Source: Tritrichomonas musculus
Taxonomy: Eukaryota; Parabasalia; Tritrichomonadida; Tritrichomonadidae
Reading direction: 5' to 3'
Length of the DNA stretch: 64,000 nucleotides
Assembly: GCA_039105265.1 (NCBI GenBank)
Contig: JAPFFF010000006.1
Coordinates: forward strand, 1,426,001 to 1,490,000
Positions 20,571 through 30,635 of this stretch are shown here, one piece after another; the stretch's first letter is position 1; each line of letters starts with the position of its first letter. The notes under the pieces are model-generated. The model was given only the letters and a program-made list of their open reading frames with translations, was not told the origin of the DNA and ran no database searches. The translations under genes and the position numbers were made by a program.

Positions 20571-21506
20571 ATGAATAAAAGAAAAATTCAAGATTTTCAA
20601 ATTAAGATCAAAGCTCAAATTAGTAGATATAAATCAAAAATCGATAAAAAAATAGCCCCAAGATCAGCACAAGTTAATTTATTAATAAAAAAGTATAACT
20701 CAAAAAATCTTAAACTTACTGATACAGTTGAATATATTATCGCATGTGATGTGTTCATTGAAGCAGGAAATAATATAGTTTCCAATTTAACTTTATTGCA
20801 GTCTCAAGTTGAAGAATTATTTTCTGGAAATATTTCTCCTAAACTTAATGATGCACTTGAATATTGTTATCATGCTTCCAAAGTTGATAGCAATAAATCT
20901 CTTTTCGATTTATTGAAAAATTTAGTTAAAAACCCAAATAATGATATCAAAGCATCTCACGAAACATTGGTTTATTTTGAAATTGAGAAAATAAATGAAG
21001 ATGATATTCGTATTCACCTGCTACCTCTGATGAGCAATTGCAAATTTACAGATATGGAATACTTATCGAAAGCTCTTCCAAAATATAGTTATTTATTTCC
21101 AAATCTAAATGGACCACCAGTATATCGACCTCAAAATCTAAATGGATCACCAACAAATACGCCTCAAAATCTAAATTGGCCACCAGTATATCAGCCTCAT
21201 AATCTAAATGGACCACCAGTATATCAGCATCATAATCTAAATGGACCACCAGCAAATCCACCTCAAAATCTAAGTGGATCTCCAGTGTTTACTCCTCAAA
21301 ATCTAAATGGACCACCAGTGTTTACTCCTCAAAATCTAAATGGGCCACCAGTGTTTACACCTCAAAATCTAAATGGGCCACCAGTGTTTACACCTCCAAC
21401 TACACACCCAAGTGCATCAAATACTTCAACTTATCCTGAAATTCCGCCAATTCAAAATAATAATGACATAGTTATAGAAGAAGAAGAAGAAGAAGTTGAT
21501 AGCTAA
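20571..21506 (+). CDS. IST1-like ESCRT-III regulator with Pro/Asn repeats
   Basis: 311 residues from the ATG at 20571. The first 165 residues are helical and follow the IST1 pattern: a basic KIKAQISRYKSKIDKKIA helix, then DTVEYIIACDVFIEAGNNIV (IST1 RVEHIIREDYLVEAMEIL), LLQSQVEEL, and SPKLNDALEYCYHASKV. IST1 binds ESCRT-III and Vps4 and regulates membrane scission in sorting and cytokinesis. Residues about 178-276 are nine copies of an 11-residue NLNGPPVFTPQ-type repeat. The end is a Glu run (EEEEEEVDS) and could hold an MIT-interacting helix, but I cannot see a clear one. The fold assignment is by pattern reading and moderate. Stop in TAAA. Confidence 0.6.
   Translation: MNKRKIQDFQIKIKAQISRYKSKIDKKIAPRSAQVNLLIKKYNSKNLKLTDTVEYIIACDVFIEAGNNIVSNLTLLQSQVEELFSGNISPKLNDALEYCYHASKVDSNKSLFDLLKNLVKNPNNDIKASHETLVYFEIEKINEDDIRIHLLPLMSNCKFTDMEYLSKALPKYSYLFPNLNGPPVYRPQNLNGSPTNTPQNLNWPPVYQPHNLNGPPVYQHHNLNGPPANPPQNLSGSPVFTPQNLNGPPVFTPQNLNGPPVFTPQNLNGPPVFTPPTTHPSASNTSTYPEIPPIQNNNDIVIEEEEEEVDS
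21102..21398 (+). repeat. 33-bp coding minisatellite, nine copies
   Basis: Nine in-frame 33-bp units coding NLNGPPVFTPQ-like 11-mers. The last three units are almost identical at protein level and nearly so at DNA level, while the first ones have drifted, suggesting recent expansion at the 3' end. Confidence 0.9.
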
Positions 21507-21837
21507 ACATTCAGCTATCATTTAATAATATTTTCGTATTTTTCTAGCATTTACCTTTAAAATTTTTAGTATTAAAATTTGTTTTTTCACATTATTGGTC
21601 TATTAATAATATATATTACTTTACTCAAAACCTAATTTCTGTCATTATTCATTGAGGCTCATCTCTATGATGCATGGTAAATACATATTTTAAATTTGAA
21701 ATTTTAAAAAACAATTTAATGATTGGATTTGAAAAAGTCTCATCGATTTCATTATTTGATTGAAATTTTGTATGAATTGAAATTTTCACTCACCTAGTAA
21801 AAATTGAAAATTTTAAGAAAATAATAAATTCGAAATC
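21507..21837. other. Intergenic spacer upstream of the CAMK gene
   Basis: A+T-rich spacer between two plus-strand genes. ATCGATTT near 21748 is a weak match to the ACGAT set. Nothing else seen. Confidence 0.5.
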
Positions 21838-23728
21838 ATGGCAGAAGAACAAGCAATTGGACAATATTTAATTGTTGGGAATTTGGGATCCGGGACCTCG
21901 GCTAAAGTCAAGTTAGCTGAAAACAGGATCACTCATGAAAAAGTTGCAATTAAGATTTTAAAAAAAGCAAATTTAGAAAAACGTCCAAATGTTTACGCCA
22001 AACTTCAGCGTGAAATTGCTCTTATGTCACTTTTTGAACATCCTCACATTCTTAAATTATACGAAGTTTTTGAAAGCGAACAACATTTACATATTGTACT
22101 AGAGTATGCTGAAAATCGTGAACTACTAGATCTCCTAGTTCAGCAGCACGTTCTTCATGAAGCAGAAGGAATCGAGCTTTTTAGACAAATTATTTATGCA
22201 CTTGAATATTTACATATACATGGTATATGTCATCGCGATTTGAAACCAGAAAACATTCTTCTTGATGAACATAATAATATAAAACTTGCAGATTTTGGGT
22301 TTGCAAGATGGATGAAAACCGACGTTGCCAATACTTCTTGCGGGTCTCCACATTACGCAGCTCCAGAGGTAATTCGGGCTCAGCCTTATTCAGGAAGAGC
22401 AGCAGATATATGGAGTGCTGGTGTTATTCTTTTTGCAATGCTTGCAGTTTGTTTTTTTATAATTACTAGATTATGTATATATATTTTTGGCTAATAATTT
22501 TTACCTTTTTAAAATGTGCCTCTATATATATTACAAAACCTTAAAAAGATTGAAAGGGGAAAAAATTATTTCAGAGGTATTACAAACTAGTTATTTAGAA
22601 ATTGTTAACAGAGCCAAATATATATGCATATCTATTAATTTTTTTTTGTTTGTTTGTTTGATTTCTAACATTTAGGGTCGTCTTCCATTTGATGATAAAA
22701 TGCTTCGAAATTTACTCATTAAGATCAAGAAAGGAGAGTATGAAATGCCACCTACTCTTAACCCAGATATTCAAGATCTTATCTCAAAGATTCTTGTTGT
22801 TGATCCTTCAAAACGAATTACAATTGAAGAAATTAAAAAGCATCCGGCTTTTCATATAAATCTTCCACCAAATTATATTCTACCGACTCCACTCCCATTA
22901 CCTACCATAAAAGATAGTATTGATCCATCTGAAATTCAGCCTCAATTGCTAAAAGTCATGAAACAAATTGGATATAAAGATGATCAAGATCTGGCAAATG
23001 ATTTGAAAGAAACAGGGCAAACAATGGCTAAAGTTTTTCACTATATGCTCACTCGGCAAACTGATATGGCTTCACTTCCATGGGAAACTGATTCACATTA
23101 TAATCATCATCTAAGACATCAACCGAGCCAGCCAATATCAGAAAGTCAATCAAGCCAAGATAATTCAATGAATAGTGAAGTAAAGGAACTTCAAGAAAGT
23201 AATGATGAAGTTATAGATCGTCGTCCATCTGCTCCATCATTTGGTTCTGTCTACTCGCTTGCGCATAAAACAGACTGGGCAATTGGGGATACAATTACAA
23301 TTTCATATGAGCAAGAAGAATCAATTCATTCAATTCATGCTAATGCTGCAACTGTTATGGTAACAATAGAAGTTTTACTTGACGAATTAAATCACGAATG
23401 GTTTCATCCTGATGATTGGACTATCATCTCAAGATCACTTAATAGAGATGATGGTACTTCATTGCTTACCCCTCAAAATGAAGATCAGAATGATAATGCT
23501 AGTAACTATACCTATATCGAATTTGGCATCGATATTTTTGATGTTGATTGCCTAGACTTGAATATAAAAATGACTGTAGGATCAAATAAGGAGTTTAAGA
23601 TTGTGGTAGACAAAGCTCATGAAATGCTAAATCCAATGATATCTCATAGTGGAATCGGAGAACATCCAAGCATGGACATAATGGTCAATGACACTCAAGG
23701 CGAATTGGTTCCAAATCTTGATTCATAA
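21838..23728 (+). CDS. CAMK/AMPK-type protein kinase, two exons
   Basis: Exons 21838-22446 and 22676-23728 join in phase 0 to 553 residues. The kinase domain is complete only when spliced: glycine loop GNLGSGTSAKV, Lys39, Glu59, HRDLKPEN at 132-139, DFG at 152-154, a CGSPHYAAPEV activation segment, then AGVILFAMLA joined to GRLPFDD, the expected subdomain IX-X passage. The domain is followed by a UBA-like segment (ILKVMKQIGY-type at about 290-340) and a C-terminal KA1-like region with acidic and Ser-rich linker, as in AMPK/BRSK/MARK relatives. Such kinases act in energy, polarity or cell-cycle signalling. The unspliced frame would stop 48 bases into the intron and lose the C-lobe. Stop in TAAA. 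Confidence 0.88.
22447..22675 (+). other. Spliceosomal intron, 229 nt
   Basis: It starts GTTTGT and ends TTCTAACATTTAG. The fused CTAAC branch point and 3' splice site are the hallmark of trichomonad introns (ACTAACACACAG in Trichomonas vaginalis). Removal restores the kinase motif MLAGRLPFDD in phase 0. The intron contains in-frame stops. Confidence 0.88.
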
Positions 23729-24174
23729 ATTAAATTCTTTGTTTTTATATTAAAGAGTTTATTTGATTATCTGATTGTAAAGTTAAAATAAAAAACATAC
23801 ACGAATTTATGCATAAATTGTTTTTTAATGAATTGACTAGTGTTGATATTAATTTTAATGCATATTTATTTAATAAAAAAATAAAGTTATATAGACTTCT
23901 ATATTCGTTCATATTCAATATTTGAATAAAATTGAAAGAAATGCATCAAAATAAACGCACGTTTAACTTTTTGTTTATAAAAATTAATAAATTTCTTGTG
24001 ATTAAAAATAGTTTGCTAATGAACATATTATTTATTTTAATTAATTGTTTATTTTATATTTATATCTTATATTGTTTAAATTATTTATTATATATTAGCC
24101 AAGAAAAAAATATTTATTTAATTTGTTTTTTCTTCGTTAGTAAAAATTTATTTATTTTTCGCAAATTTAATTAA
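23729..24174. other. Intergenic spacer upstream of the NEK gene
   Basis: Very A+T-rich. The open stretch at 23932-24174 is hydrophobic and Asn/Ile/Phe-rich by composition and is not supported as a gene. Confidence 0.5.
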
Positions 24175-26919
24175 ATGAAGAAAAATGTACAGAAGCTTTC
24201 AATGAATGATTTTTCCGTCAACAAGGTCATTGGAGAGGGAGCTTATGGGCGTGCTATTCTTTGCAAAGCGAAATCTGACAATTCTCTTGTCGTTATTAAA
24301 GAAATTGCTTTATCAAACATGTCTGCGCAGGAACAAAGAGAAGCATGGAAAGAAACGAAAGTTCTTTCTCTCCTTTCTCATCCAAACATCATTTCTTATC
24401 GAGGCTGTTTTATGGAAAAAAATTGTTTACACATCGTTATGGAATACGCAGATGGCGGTGATCTTTTTTTGCAAATACAAAGTGCAAAAAACAAGCATTT
24501 TGAAGAGAATCAAATACTTGAATGGTTTGTTCAAATTTGCCTTGCTTTAAAGCATGTCCATGATCGAAAAATACTTCATCGTGATATAAAATGCCAAAAT
24601 ATATTTTTGACTAAGAAAGGTTTGATTAAGATGGGTGATTTTGGTATTGCTAAAATTTTAGATCATACTTCTCAATTATCGAAAACCGCAATTGGAACAC
24701 CTTATTATTTATCTCCAGAAATATGTCAAGGCAAAGCATACAATATGAAAAGTGATGTATGGAGCCTTGGATGCGTTCTTTATGAACTTTGTACCCTTCA
24801 ACATGCCTTTGACTCTAAATGTATGAATGGGTTAATTATGAAAATTTTGAGATCAAAGCAAAAGCCAATTCCTTTTACATACAGTCAAAATTTAAGAAAT
24901 CTTGTTGATAGTCTTCTACAAAAAGATCCACGTAAACGACCGTCGGTTAACCAAATTTTAAAAATGGACTTTGTAAAGCCACGAATTGAACATCTTTTGA
25001 GTTGTACTTTAAAGAAAATTGAATTCAGTCATACAGTATTTCATGGTGCCAAAGGAGGGGAAACTCCAAAAGATATTCTTGCAGAAGCACAAAAAGCAGC
25101 AAATGCAGAACCTGATGTAGTCTCAAATCAAAATGTAATCCAAAAACCTCAACAACGTATTTCATCAGCAAACGGAAATCCACCAGCAAAACCACCAACA
25201 GCTGCGCAGGCCTATAAGCAGCAGCAACAACAGCAACAAATTCAACAACATCAGCAGCCAGTTATGGAAAAGCCTAAAGTAGCCCAAAATCCACCAGGAA
25301 GACCACCAGCACAAAATGAAATACCTAAAATGCAGCAAAGACCTCCTCCAAAAATACAACATGGCCTTCCTGTTAATAAAAATCCACAGCGAAATCCAAA
25401 TTCAGCTGCGGTAGGTATAGCCCCTCCATCAAGAAATCAAGTGCAAAATCAACCTCAGCCAGCAGTAAAAGCATTTAAGCCTAAGCCACCACGTGAACTT
25501 GAGAAAAAGCAATCGAAAGATGAGATACTTGCTAGCAAGCAAGCAAATGTAATTGCTGAAAGGCAAAGACAGAAAGAAATGCGTGAAAAGAAAGCTCTTG
25601 AAGAAAAGGAGCAAGAAGAAAGAAATGAAAGGAAAAGAGCTGAATTAATGGAAAAGAAAGCTAAAAGAGAAGCCGAAAGAAAAGCTCAAATGGAACATTT
25701 AAAGCAAGATGCGCGAGAAAGAAAGAAGAAATACGATAATCTTGAAGCTCCATTCAAAAAAGCTATGGGTGGAGCAATAGCTCCTCCATCTCAACCGCCT
25801 CCATCAAAACCAAAACCAGCAAATAATGCTCAACCATCAGCTCCTGGTGGAGAAAGGCCCCTTCCCAAATACAGAGAAAGTTACTTTGATGATGATGAGC
25901 TACCTCCTGACGCCTTTCCATCCGAAGAAGATGCTCAAAAAGCTCATCCTGCTGCAAGACCAAAGCCCAAACTTCCAGATAAGAAACCAGCAATTCGACC
26001 AGATCATGTCAGAAATCGTGAAGAAGATCAAAAGAGCCTCAGAGAACTCATGGCAAGAAAACGAGCCGAATTAAGACAACAAAAACTCGCTGAAGCTAAA
26101 GCACAAAAAGAAATGGACGCAAAAATAGCAGCACTAAAAGCTCAGCAAGCCGAACAACAATCACAACAACCGCAGGCTTCTCCACCTCCAGCTCAAACTC
26201 AACCACAGCCAGAAGTAAAGAAAGAAGAACCACCAAAGCCAGCTCCAAAACCAGAACAACCAAAGAAGCTAGAACCTGCTCCAGTTCAACCACAAAAACA
26301 GCCACAATCAGCTTCAACTCAACCAAACCCAGAGCCAAAGAAAGAAGAGCTGCCAAAGCAAGCACCAAAAACAGATCAACCGAAAAAAGTTGCTCCTGCG
26401 CCTGCACCAACTCCTGTTTCAGATGAAACGCAGAAGAAGCTCTTAGATTTAATTGATATTTCAAGTTCTGATAGTGAAGGAGATGATAATGAAATGATAT
26501 CTTTATATGCTGTTGTTAAAAATATCCTTGATCATCCTCCAACAAGTGATGAAGAAAATGAAGAAGAAGATCCGGCGTCTGATGGAAATGGAGATAAAAA
26601 AGATGAAAACAATGAAGAAGATGATCAGAAAGCTAAACAGCAACAAGGTGTTTTTATATTTAATAATAAAGAATTGAAGCTCCCAATGGTTACAGATAAT
26701 GATTCGTTACATTATAGAGTTGAAGCGCTAAGATTGTTCATCGAACAAAATCTTGGATTAGATAAATTTATAGAAGTTTATAGATTTATTACAGTTGATA
26801 GTGACAATATGACAGATGAAGAAGGTGGTGATAAAGTCAAACAAATATTATCAACTCCAGAAGAATTGTCTTATTATCCCCTTATACAGCAGCTCGTATT
26901 TTGCGAAGAATCTCTCTAA
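24175..26919 (+). CDS. NEK-family (NimA-related) protein kinase with long Pro/Gln and coiled-coil tail
   Basis: 914 residues. The kinase domain (about 12-272) has GEGAYGRAILC, Lys42, HRDIKCQNIFLT (135-146), DFG (155-157) and GTPYYLSPEICQGKAYNMKSDVWSLGCVLYEL, which is the NEK1-like subfamily signature. NEK kinases control centrosomes, mitosis and ciliary length; T. vaginalis has many. After the domain comes a Pro/Gln-rich linker (about 310-450), a highly charged coiled coil (about 450-530, KQRQKEMREKKALEEKEQEE type), a second Pro-rich and coiled segment, an acidic stretch (SSSDSEGDDNE, DEENEEEDPASD), and a folded-looking C-terminal block of about 90 residues (LHYRVEALRLFIEQNLGLDKF) that resembles the conserved NEK1 C-terminus. 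Stop in TAAA. Confidence 0.93.
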   Translation: MKKNVQKLSMNDFSVNKVIGEGAYGRAILCKAKSDNSLVVIKEIALSNMSAQEQREAWKETKVLSLLSHPNIISYRGCFMEKNCLHIVMEYADGGDLFLQIQSAKNKHFEENQILEWFVQICLALKHVHDRKILHRDIKCQNIFLTKKGLIKMGDFGIAKILDHTSQLSKTAIGTPYYLSPEICQGKAYNMKSDVWSLGCVLYELCTLQHAFDSKCMNGLIMKILRSKQKPIPFTYSQNLRNLVDSLLQKDPRKRPSVNQILKMDFVKPRIEHLLSCTLKKIEFSHTVFHGAKGGETPKDILAEAQKAANAEPDVVSNQNVIQKPQQRISSANGNPPAKPPTAAQAYKQQQQQQQIQQHQQPVMEKPKVAQNPPGRPPAQNEIPKMQQRPPPKIQHGLPVNKNPQRNPNSAAVGIAPPSRNQVQNQPQPAVKAFKPKPPRELEKKQSKDEILASKQANVIAERQRQKEMREKKALEEKEQEERNERKRAELMEKKAKREAERKAQMEHLKQDARERKKKYDNLEAPFKKAMGGAIAPPSQPPPSKPKPANNAQPSAPGGERPLPKYRESYFDDDELPPDAFPSEEDAQKAHPAARPKPKLPDKKPAIRPDHVRNREEDQKSLRELMARKRAELRQQKLAEAKAQKEMDAKIAALKAQQAEQQSQQPQASPPPAQTQPQPEVKKEEPPKPAPKPEQPKKLEPAPVQPQKQPQSASTQPNPEPKKEELPKQAPKTDQPKKVAPAPAPTPVSDETQKKLLDLIDISSSDSEGDDNEMISLYAVVKNILDHPPTSDEENEEEDPASDGNGDKKDENNEEDDQKAKQQQGVFIFNNKELKLPMVTDNDSLHYRVEALRLFIEQNLGLDKFIEVYRFITVDSDNMTDEEGGDKVKQILSTPEELSYYPLIQQLVFCEESL

Positions 26920-27055
26920 AAAGTAATTATAAAATTTGAATAATAATCAAATTTTAAAATTTTCATAAATATATTAAATATATATTTATATATTATTTAT
27001 TGATATGTTTTTATTTTATGATCATTGCTACGAATGCCAAAATCCATTTGTTTAT
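26920..27055. other. Spacer before a TA-flanked element
   Basis: Short A+T-rich spacer after the NEK gene. Nothing recognised. Confidence 0.5.
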
Positions 27056-27057
27056 TA

Positions 27058-28156
27058 AGGGTTGAGTTCACCAAAAATCGAATACATAAAAAACAATTGA
27101 ATTATATATATTCTTAAAATTAAAAAACAATTTCGGTGAAAAATAAAAGATAAGATGATGATACAATAAAAGATATCAATTTTGTAAAAAACTATTAAGT
27201 ATATATGATTTTATGCGAATTGAAAATGAGTGAAATTTTGATTTTTCAAATGAGACTCGAGCCTCTAATTAAAAAGAGCCGAAAAAATTATTTAATGAAA
27301 TGAAAAACAGAACTTATTTCTAATAAACTAATAGAGAGCTTTTTTTATAAATTCATATAAACTTTGAAATTAAATATATTTATTTTGAAATATAAAAAAT
27401 TATTATTTAAATTAAAAAAATCTCTCTATTAGTTTATTAAAAATCCCAAAACAATAAACATTTAATAAAAAAGAAAGATCAAATCTATATTGTTGAAGCT
27501 GGAGTCTCCTTTTAAAATTGAATACTTGTTTTTACTAAAAGTATTCAATTTTTCCAAAAATTGAATGGACAGAGTTCACTTTCAAAATTTCAAAATTCTT
27601 AATAATAAAAAAAAAAGAAAAAAGAAATAGTTAATAAATGATATGTTTTAGAAAGTTCTTTGTCATACGGCAATATTATTTTTGCCAAAATGATTTATTT
27701 CTATCGAATAATTGAATGTGGAAATAAAAATTAGCCAATACTGAGAGAAAATAAAAAATATCGAAAAAATCCATAGGATATATAGAAAAATGGAGGCTTT
27801 GGCTTTTTAACAAATTATCAATGAACCTATTAAAAATTTCAAAACTAATAATTCCATTTTAAGCTTGAAAAATGTAATGTGGTGATATTAATAAATGCTT
27901 TTCAGTATATTAATGTTAGTATTTTCTTCATGAAAGACTAAATAGAATGAGTTATGATAGCACTTGAATCTAATCAAAATTAAAATTGAATAATAATTTG
28001 GCCGTATTTTAAGATTTGTGAAACTTAATGTTTTTTACTTGGAAAAATGAATCAATGAATTATTATCTTTAAATTATATTTTATATTAAAAGGCATATCT
28101 AAATATATAAAAATAAGTCATTAATTTTGATTATTTAATAAAGTAAACTCAACCCT
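27058..28156. mobile_element. Probable 1.1-kb TA-flanked non-autonomous element
   Basis: Ends are AGGGTTGAGTTCAC (left) and its inverse with one mismatch, GTAAACTCAACCCT (right), both flanked by TA (27056-27057, 28157-28158). These words stand out from the A+T background. No ORF of note lies within. Internal hairpins occur at 27321-27439 and 27518-27549, and a GAGTTCAC word near 27567 repeats part of the terminus. Tc1/mariner-type by its TA; assignment is tentative because the matching ends are short. Confidence 0.5.
27321..27439. repeat. 18-bp perfect inverted repeat
   Basis: TAATAAACTAATAGAGAG at 27321-27338 is matched exactly in inverse at 27422-27439, with an A+T-rich spacer of 83 bases. 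It could itself be a tiny element or a hairpin within the larger one. Confidence 0.75.
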
Positions 28157-28289
28157 TAATTTTTGAAATTGAATAAAAAAAAAAATAGAGAGCTTCAATT
28201 GGTGTGAGAATAACTTCACAATTATTGAAATAAAAAGTCCAGAAAGCAATATGAAAATATAGCAATAAATTATTTTTTAGATAATGAAT

Positions 28290-28979
28290 TTACTCAATAA
28301 CTTGAATTTCTTTTCCTGGAGCGAGGAAGTTAATTGTCTTTTCCCAATGGTGTTTGCAAATTTCTTGGTACTTTTTGCTGATTTCTTCCTTCTTTGGAGT
28401 AATTTCTGGTGCAGCAGTGCAAATTGCATCCAAAATGATTTTACCTGTATCAATTTCTGCGTTTGGATGATAAATGAATGTCTTTCCGTTAGCTTGGACT
28501 GGTTTCTTGTGATTATGTAATTTAACTTCAGTTTCTTGATGACCACCTTGTAAAACAACATAATTGAATAAATCACTATTTTCTTGATATCCTTTAACCA
28601 AAGATTTAATATAGGTCTTTGTTAAGTTGGAAAGGTTCTCATCTTCTTCAAGCTCGTGTGGAGCAACACAGCAAAGCTTCAAATATCCACAGCCGATATT
28701 TTCACCTTTAACAGCTTCATCAAGGTTTTGAACTGTTTTTGGATCGAATCCATGTAACGAATGATCATCAGTGTGGTAATAAAGAGGATGTTGCAATTGT
28801 TTAGATGTTTCCTTGATAATTTCAAGATACTTTTGTTCATCATTTAGGAAGGAAGCTTCTGGGCAAACAAGCTTGCAGGCGAATATACATCTCAATAAGG
28901 CACCGGCATCACCACCTGGGCATCCCAAAATAACATCAGTTGTTCTACCGTCAATGCAGCTAAGGCAGTTTTCACTCAT
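28290..28979 (-). CDS. Cadmium-carbonic-anhydrase-like (zeta class) protein
   Basis: 229 residues from the ATG at 28979. I read it as related to the CDCA/zeta carbonic anhydrases of diatoms. The metal and active-site pattern C-x-D-x-R occurs as Cys8-Ile-Asp10-Gly-Arg12, followed by a GCPGGDAGALLR loop (CDCA: MPGGIYAIA). Then comes YYHTDDHSLH (His69; CDCA HGDHSSD), IGCGYLKLCC (Cys97; CDCA LGCGFFKLW), and LQGGHQETEV (His147; CDCA HHGSHTEKVV). It ends with a FIYHPNAEIDTGKIILDAIC block like CDCA FIVDGWAADKFGLD. The spacing between the His and second Cys is about 20 residues longer than in CDCA. Predicted role: CO2/bicarbonate interconversion with Zn or Cd. No targeting signal is seen. Activity is unproven; a non-catalytic relative is possible. 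Stop in TAAA. Confidence 0.6.
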   Translation of the reverse strand: MSENCLSCIDGRTTDVILGCPGGDAGALLRCIFACKLVCPEASFLNDEQKYLEIIKETSKQLQHPLYYHTDDHSLHGFDPKTVQNLDEAVKGENIGCGYLKLCCVAPHELEEDENLSNLTKTYIKSLVKGYQENSDLFNYVVLQGGHQETEVKLHNHKKPVQANGKTFIYHPNAEIDTGKIILDAICTAAPEITPKKEEISKKYQEICKHHWEKTINFLAPGKEIQVIE

Positions 28980-29430
28980 TATATAATTGTGAAGAGATTA
29001 TTTATGTGGTGAACTGTACTAGTCAAATTTCAAAACAAATCAAAAATGAGTAAGATTATGATTTCCCTTCTCTAATTATTTGTTTTTGTTTCCTGGAATT
29101 ATTAATCAGTAATTAAACATCATTTAAACTTTTCATAAAATTCAGAATAATATGAAAACGTTCGCTTCAAAAATATTGAAAAATTGAATCTATTCTTCGG
29201 TTTTTCTTTTAAAAAAATCAGCTTTTCTACTTTTTAAGTTTCAATTGAAATAATCCGATCGAAATTAAGTTTTTAAAAAAAAAAAAAATGTATTTCATGC
29301 TATCATAAAATGTTATTTTGTTTTTTCTTGTACCAGTTATTGCGAATATTTGATTTATAACAAATTATTCAAAAACCATGATTTTTGATAATACACTGTA
29401 TATAATATATTCCATTTTTAAATCAAAGAT

Positions 29431-29485
29431 AATTAAGTTTGTGATTCAATGTCAGTGAAATTATATCACAAATACAAACTTAATT
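29431..29485. repeat. Inverted repeat/hairpin
   Basis: The arms AATTAAGTTTGTGAT and ATCACAAATACAAACTTAATT pair over 15 bases with one small internal duplication in the right arm. No gene is adjacent on either side within 450 bp. Confidence 0.6.
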
Positions 29486-29974
29486 TTTAACGGATATTTG
29501 ACCATAAATTGGCCTTTAAAAGTACTTAAAAGAGACTATTTGAAATGCTCAGCCAGTACTATTATTTAAAATAATTTATATTTACTGTAAAAAAATTGAT
29601 ATAAAGGTATCATCTATTGTTATATAACTTTCATTTCTATATAAAATGGCAAAAAAAATCTGCGTTTTGCCGTTCTAATCATTATCATCAATGATTGATC
29701 ATCAATGATTGATAATTTTATATATATTATAGCAAAGGGCCTATATTATTTCTTTAAATAAGTTGTTATTATTAATGGTCGATTAACATACTATTTCAGG
29801 GCGTCTGTCCCAACAAATTTGTAAACTTGTCAATATTGAGTAAACTCATAGAATACATCTTTCAATACTTCCAAATGATGAAAAAGTTTAGGTCAAAAAT
29901 GATGATATTTGTCCTAAACGATCAAAAAAACATTTATTTTTTAAGACCAATAAAATTATACAAAAAATAAGATG

Positions 29975-30003
29975 GATTTCCCTACTTCCACTTTTTGTCC
30001 AAA
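29975..30003 (+). repeat. Left arm of a perfect 29-bp inverted repeat
   Basis: It begins GATTTCCCTACTTCCACTTT and is matched base for base, inverted, at 38354-38382. It contains the CCACTTTTTG word also found at the ends of the fold-back element at 7945-8987. See the findings for the possible 8.4-kb composite. Confidence 0.8.
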
Positions 30004-30635
30004 GAAAAGTTTAACTTTTTCTATGAATACCGTTTATATAAAAATAAATTATTTTAATATGTGTATAAGGTGAAGTGACCATTTATTTGAAAATTTTAAT
30101 AGACTCTTTAAATATAGATAGAGCAGTTTTTTACTACTTTATGTGTATTATTTTAATTTTATATGAGTAGTATTTTTCATTTTTAATTATAAATAATAAA
30201 AGTTTTGAGTTTATTATCATTAATATTCAAATTCTATATTAACATTTTTTGATTAAAAAACTGCATTGTATGGATTAAAATTTTTTATATCTGATTAAAC
30301 ATATAAAAATATAATAATGAGCAAATAATGATCATTGCTCATCAATATATTTATATATTAATCAAAATTTTTTTTATTTAATTTATCTTAATAAAAATCC
30401 ATTGGTTTAATTATATTTTTAATTTTATATTTTTATAAGTAAAGTTTACATCTAAAAATTTATTTATAAAATGATCGGTTCGGTAAAAAAAATAAAAATG
30501 CTATTTTAATACATTTCGATATTTTAATATTTATATATCTTCTCGAAAAAATCATTGGTCATATAATGTAGCATATAAACATTTGCTTTTATATGTTTAG
30601 TATATTTTAACATCAAATAAATTTGTTGAATACTA

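Larger units (their letters stand above)
28980..30635. other. Gene-free 1.65-kb tract
   Basis: A+T-rich, no supported ORF. It holds an inverted repeat at 29431-29485 (AATTAAGTTTGTGAT against ATCACAAATACAAACTTAATT), a short direct repeat of ATCATCAATGATTG near 29686-29710, and the left arm of a 29-bp inverted repeat at 29975-30003. Confidence 0.55.

Noticed and set aside
23932-24174. 80-codon hydrophobic frame before the NEK gene
   Set aside because: Asn/Ile/Phe/Leu-rich by base composition, no start context, and it would end directly at the NEK ATG.
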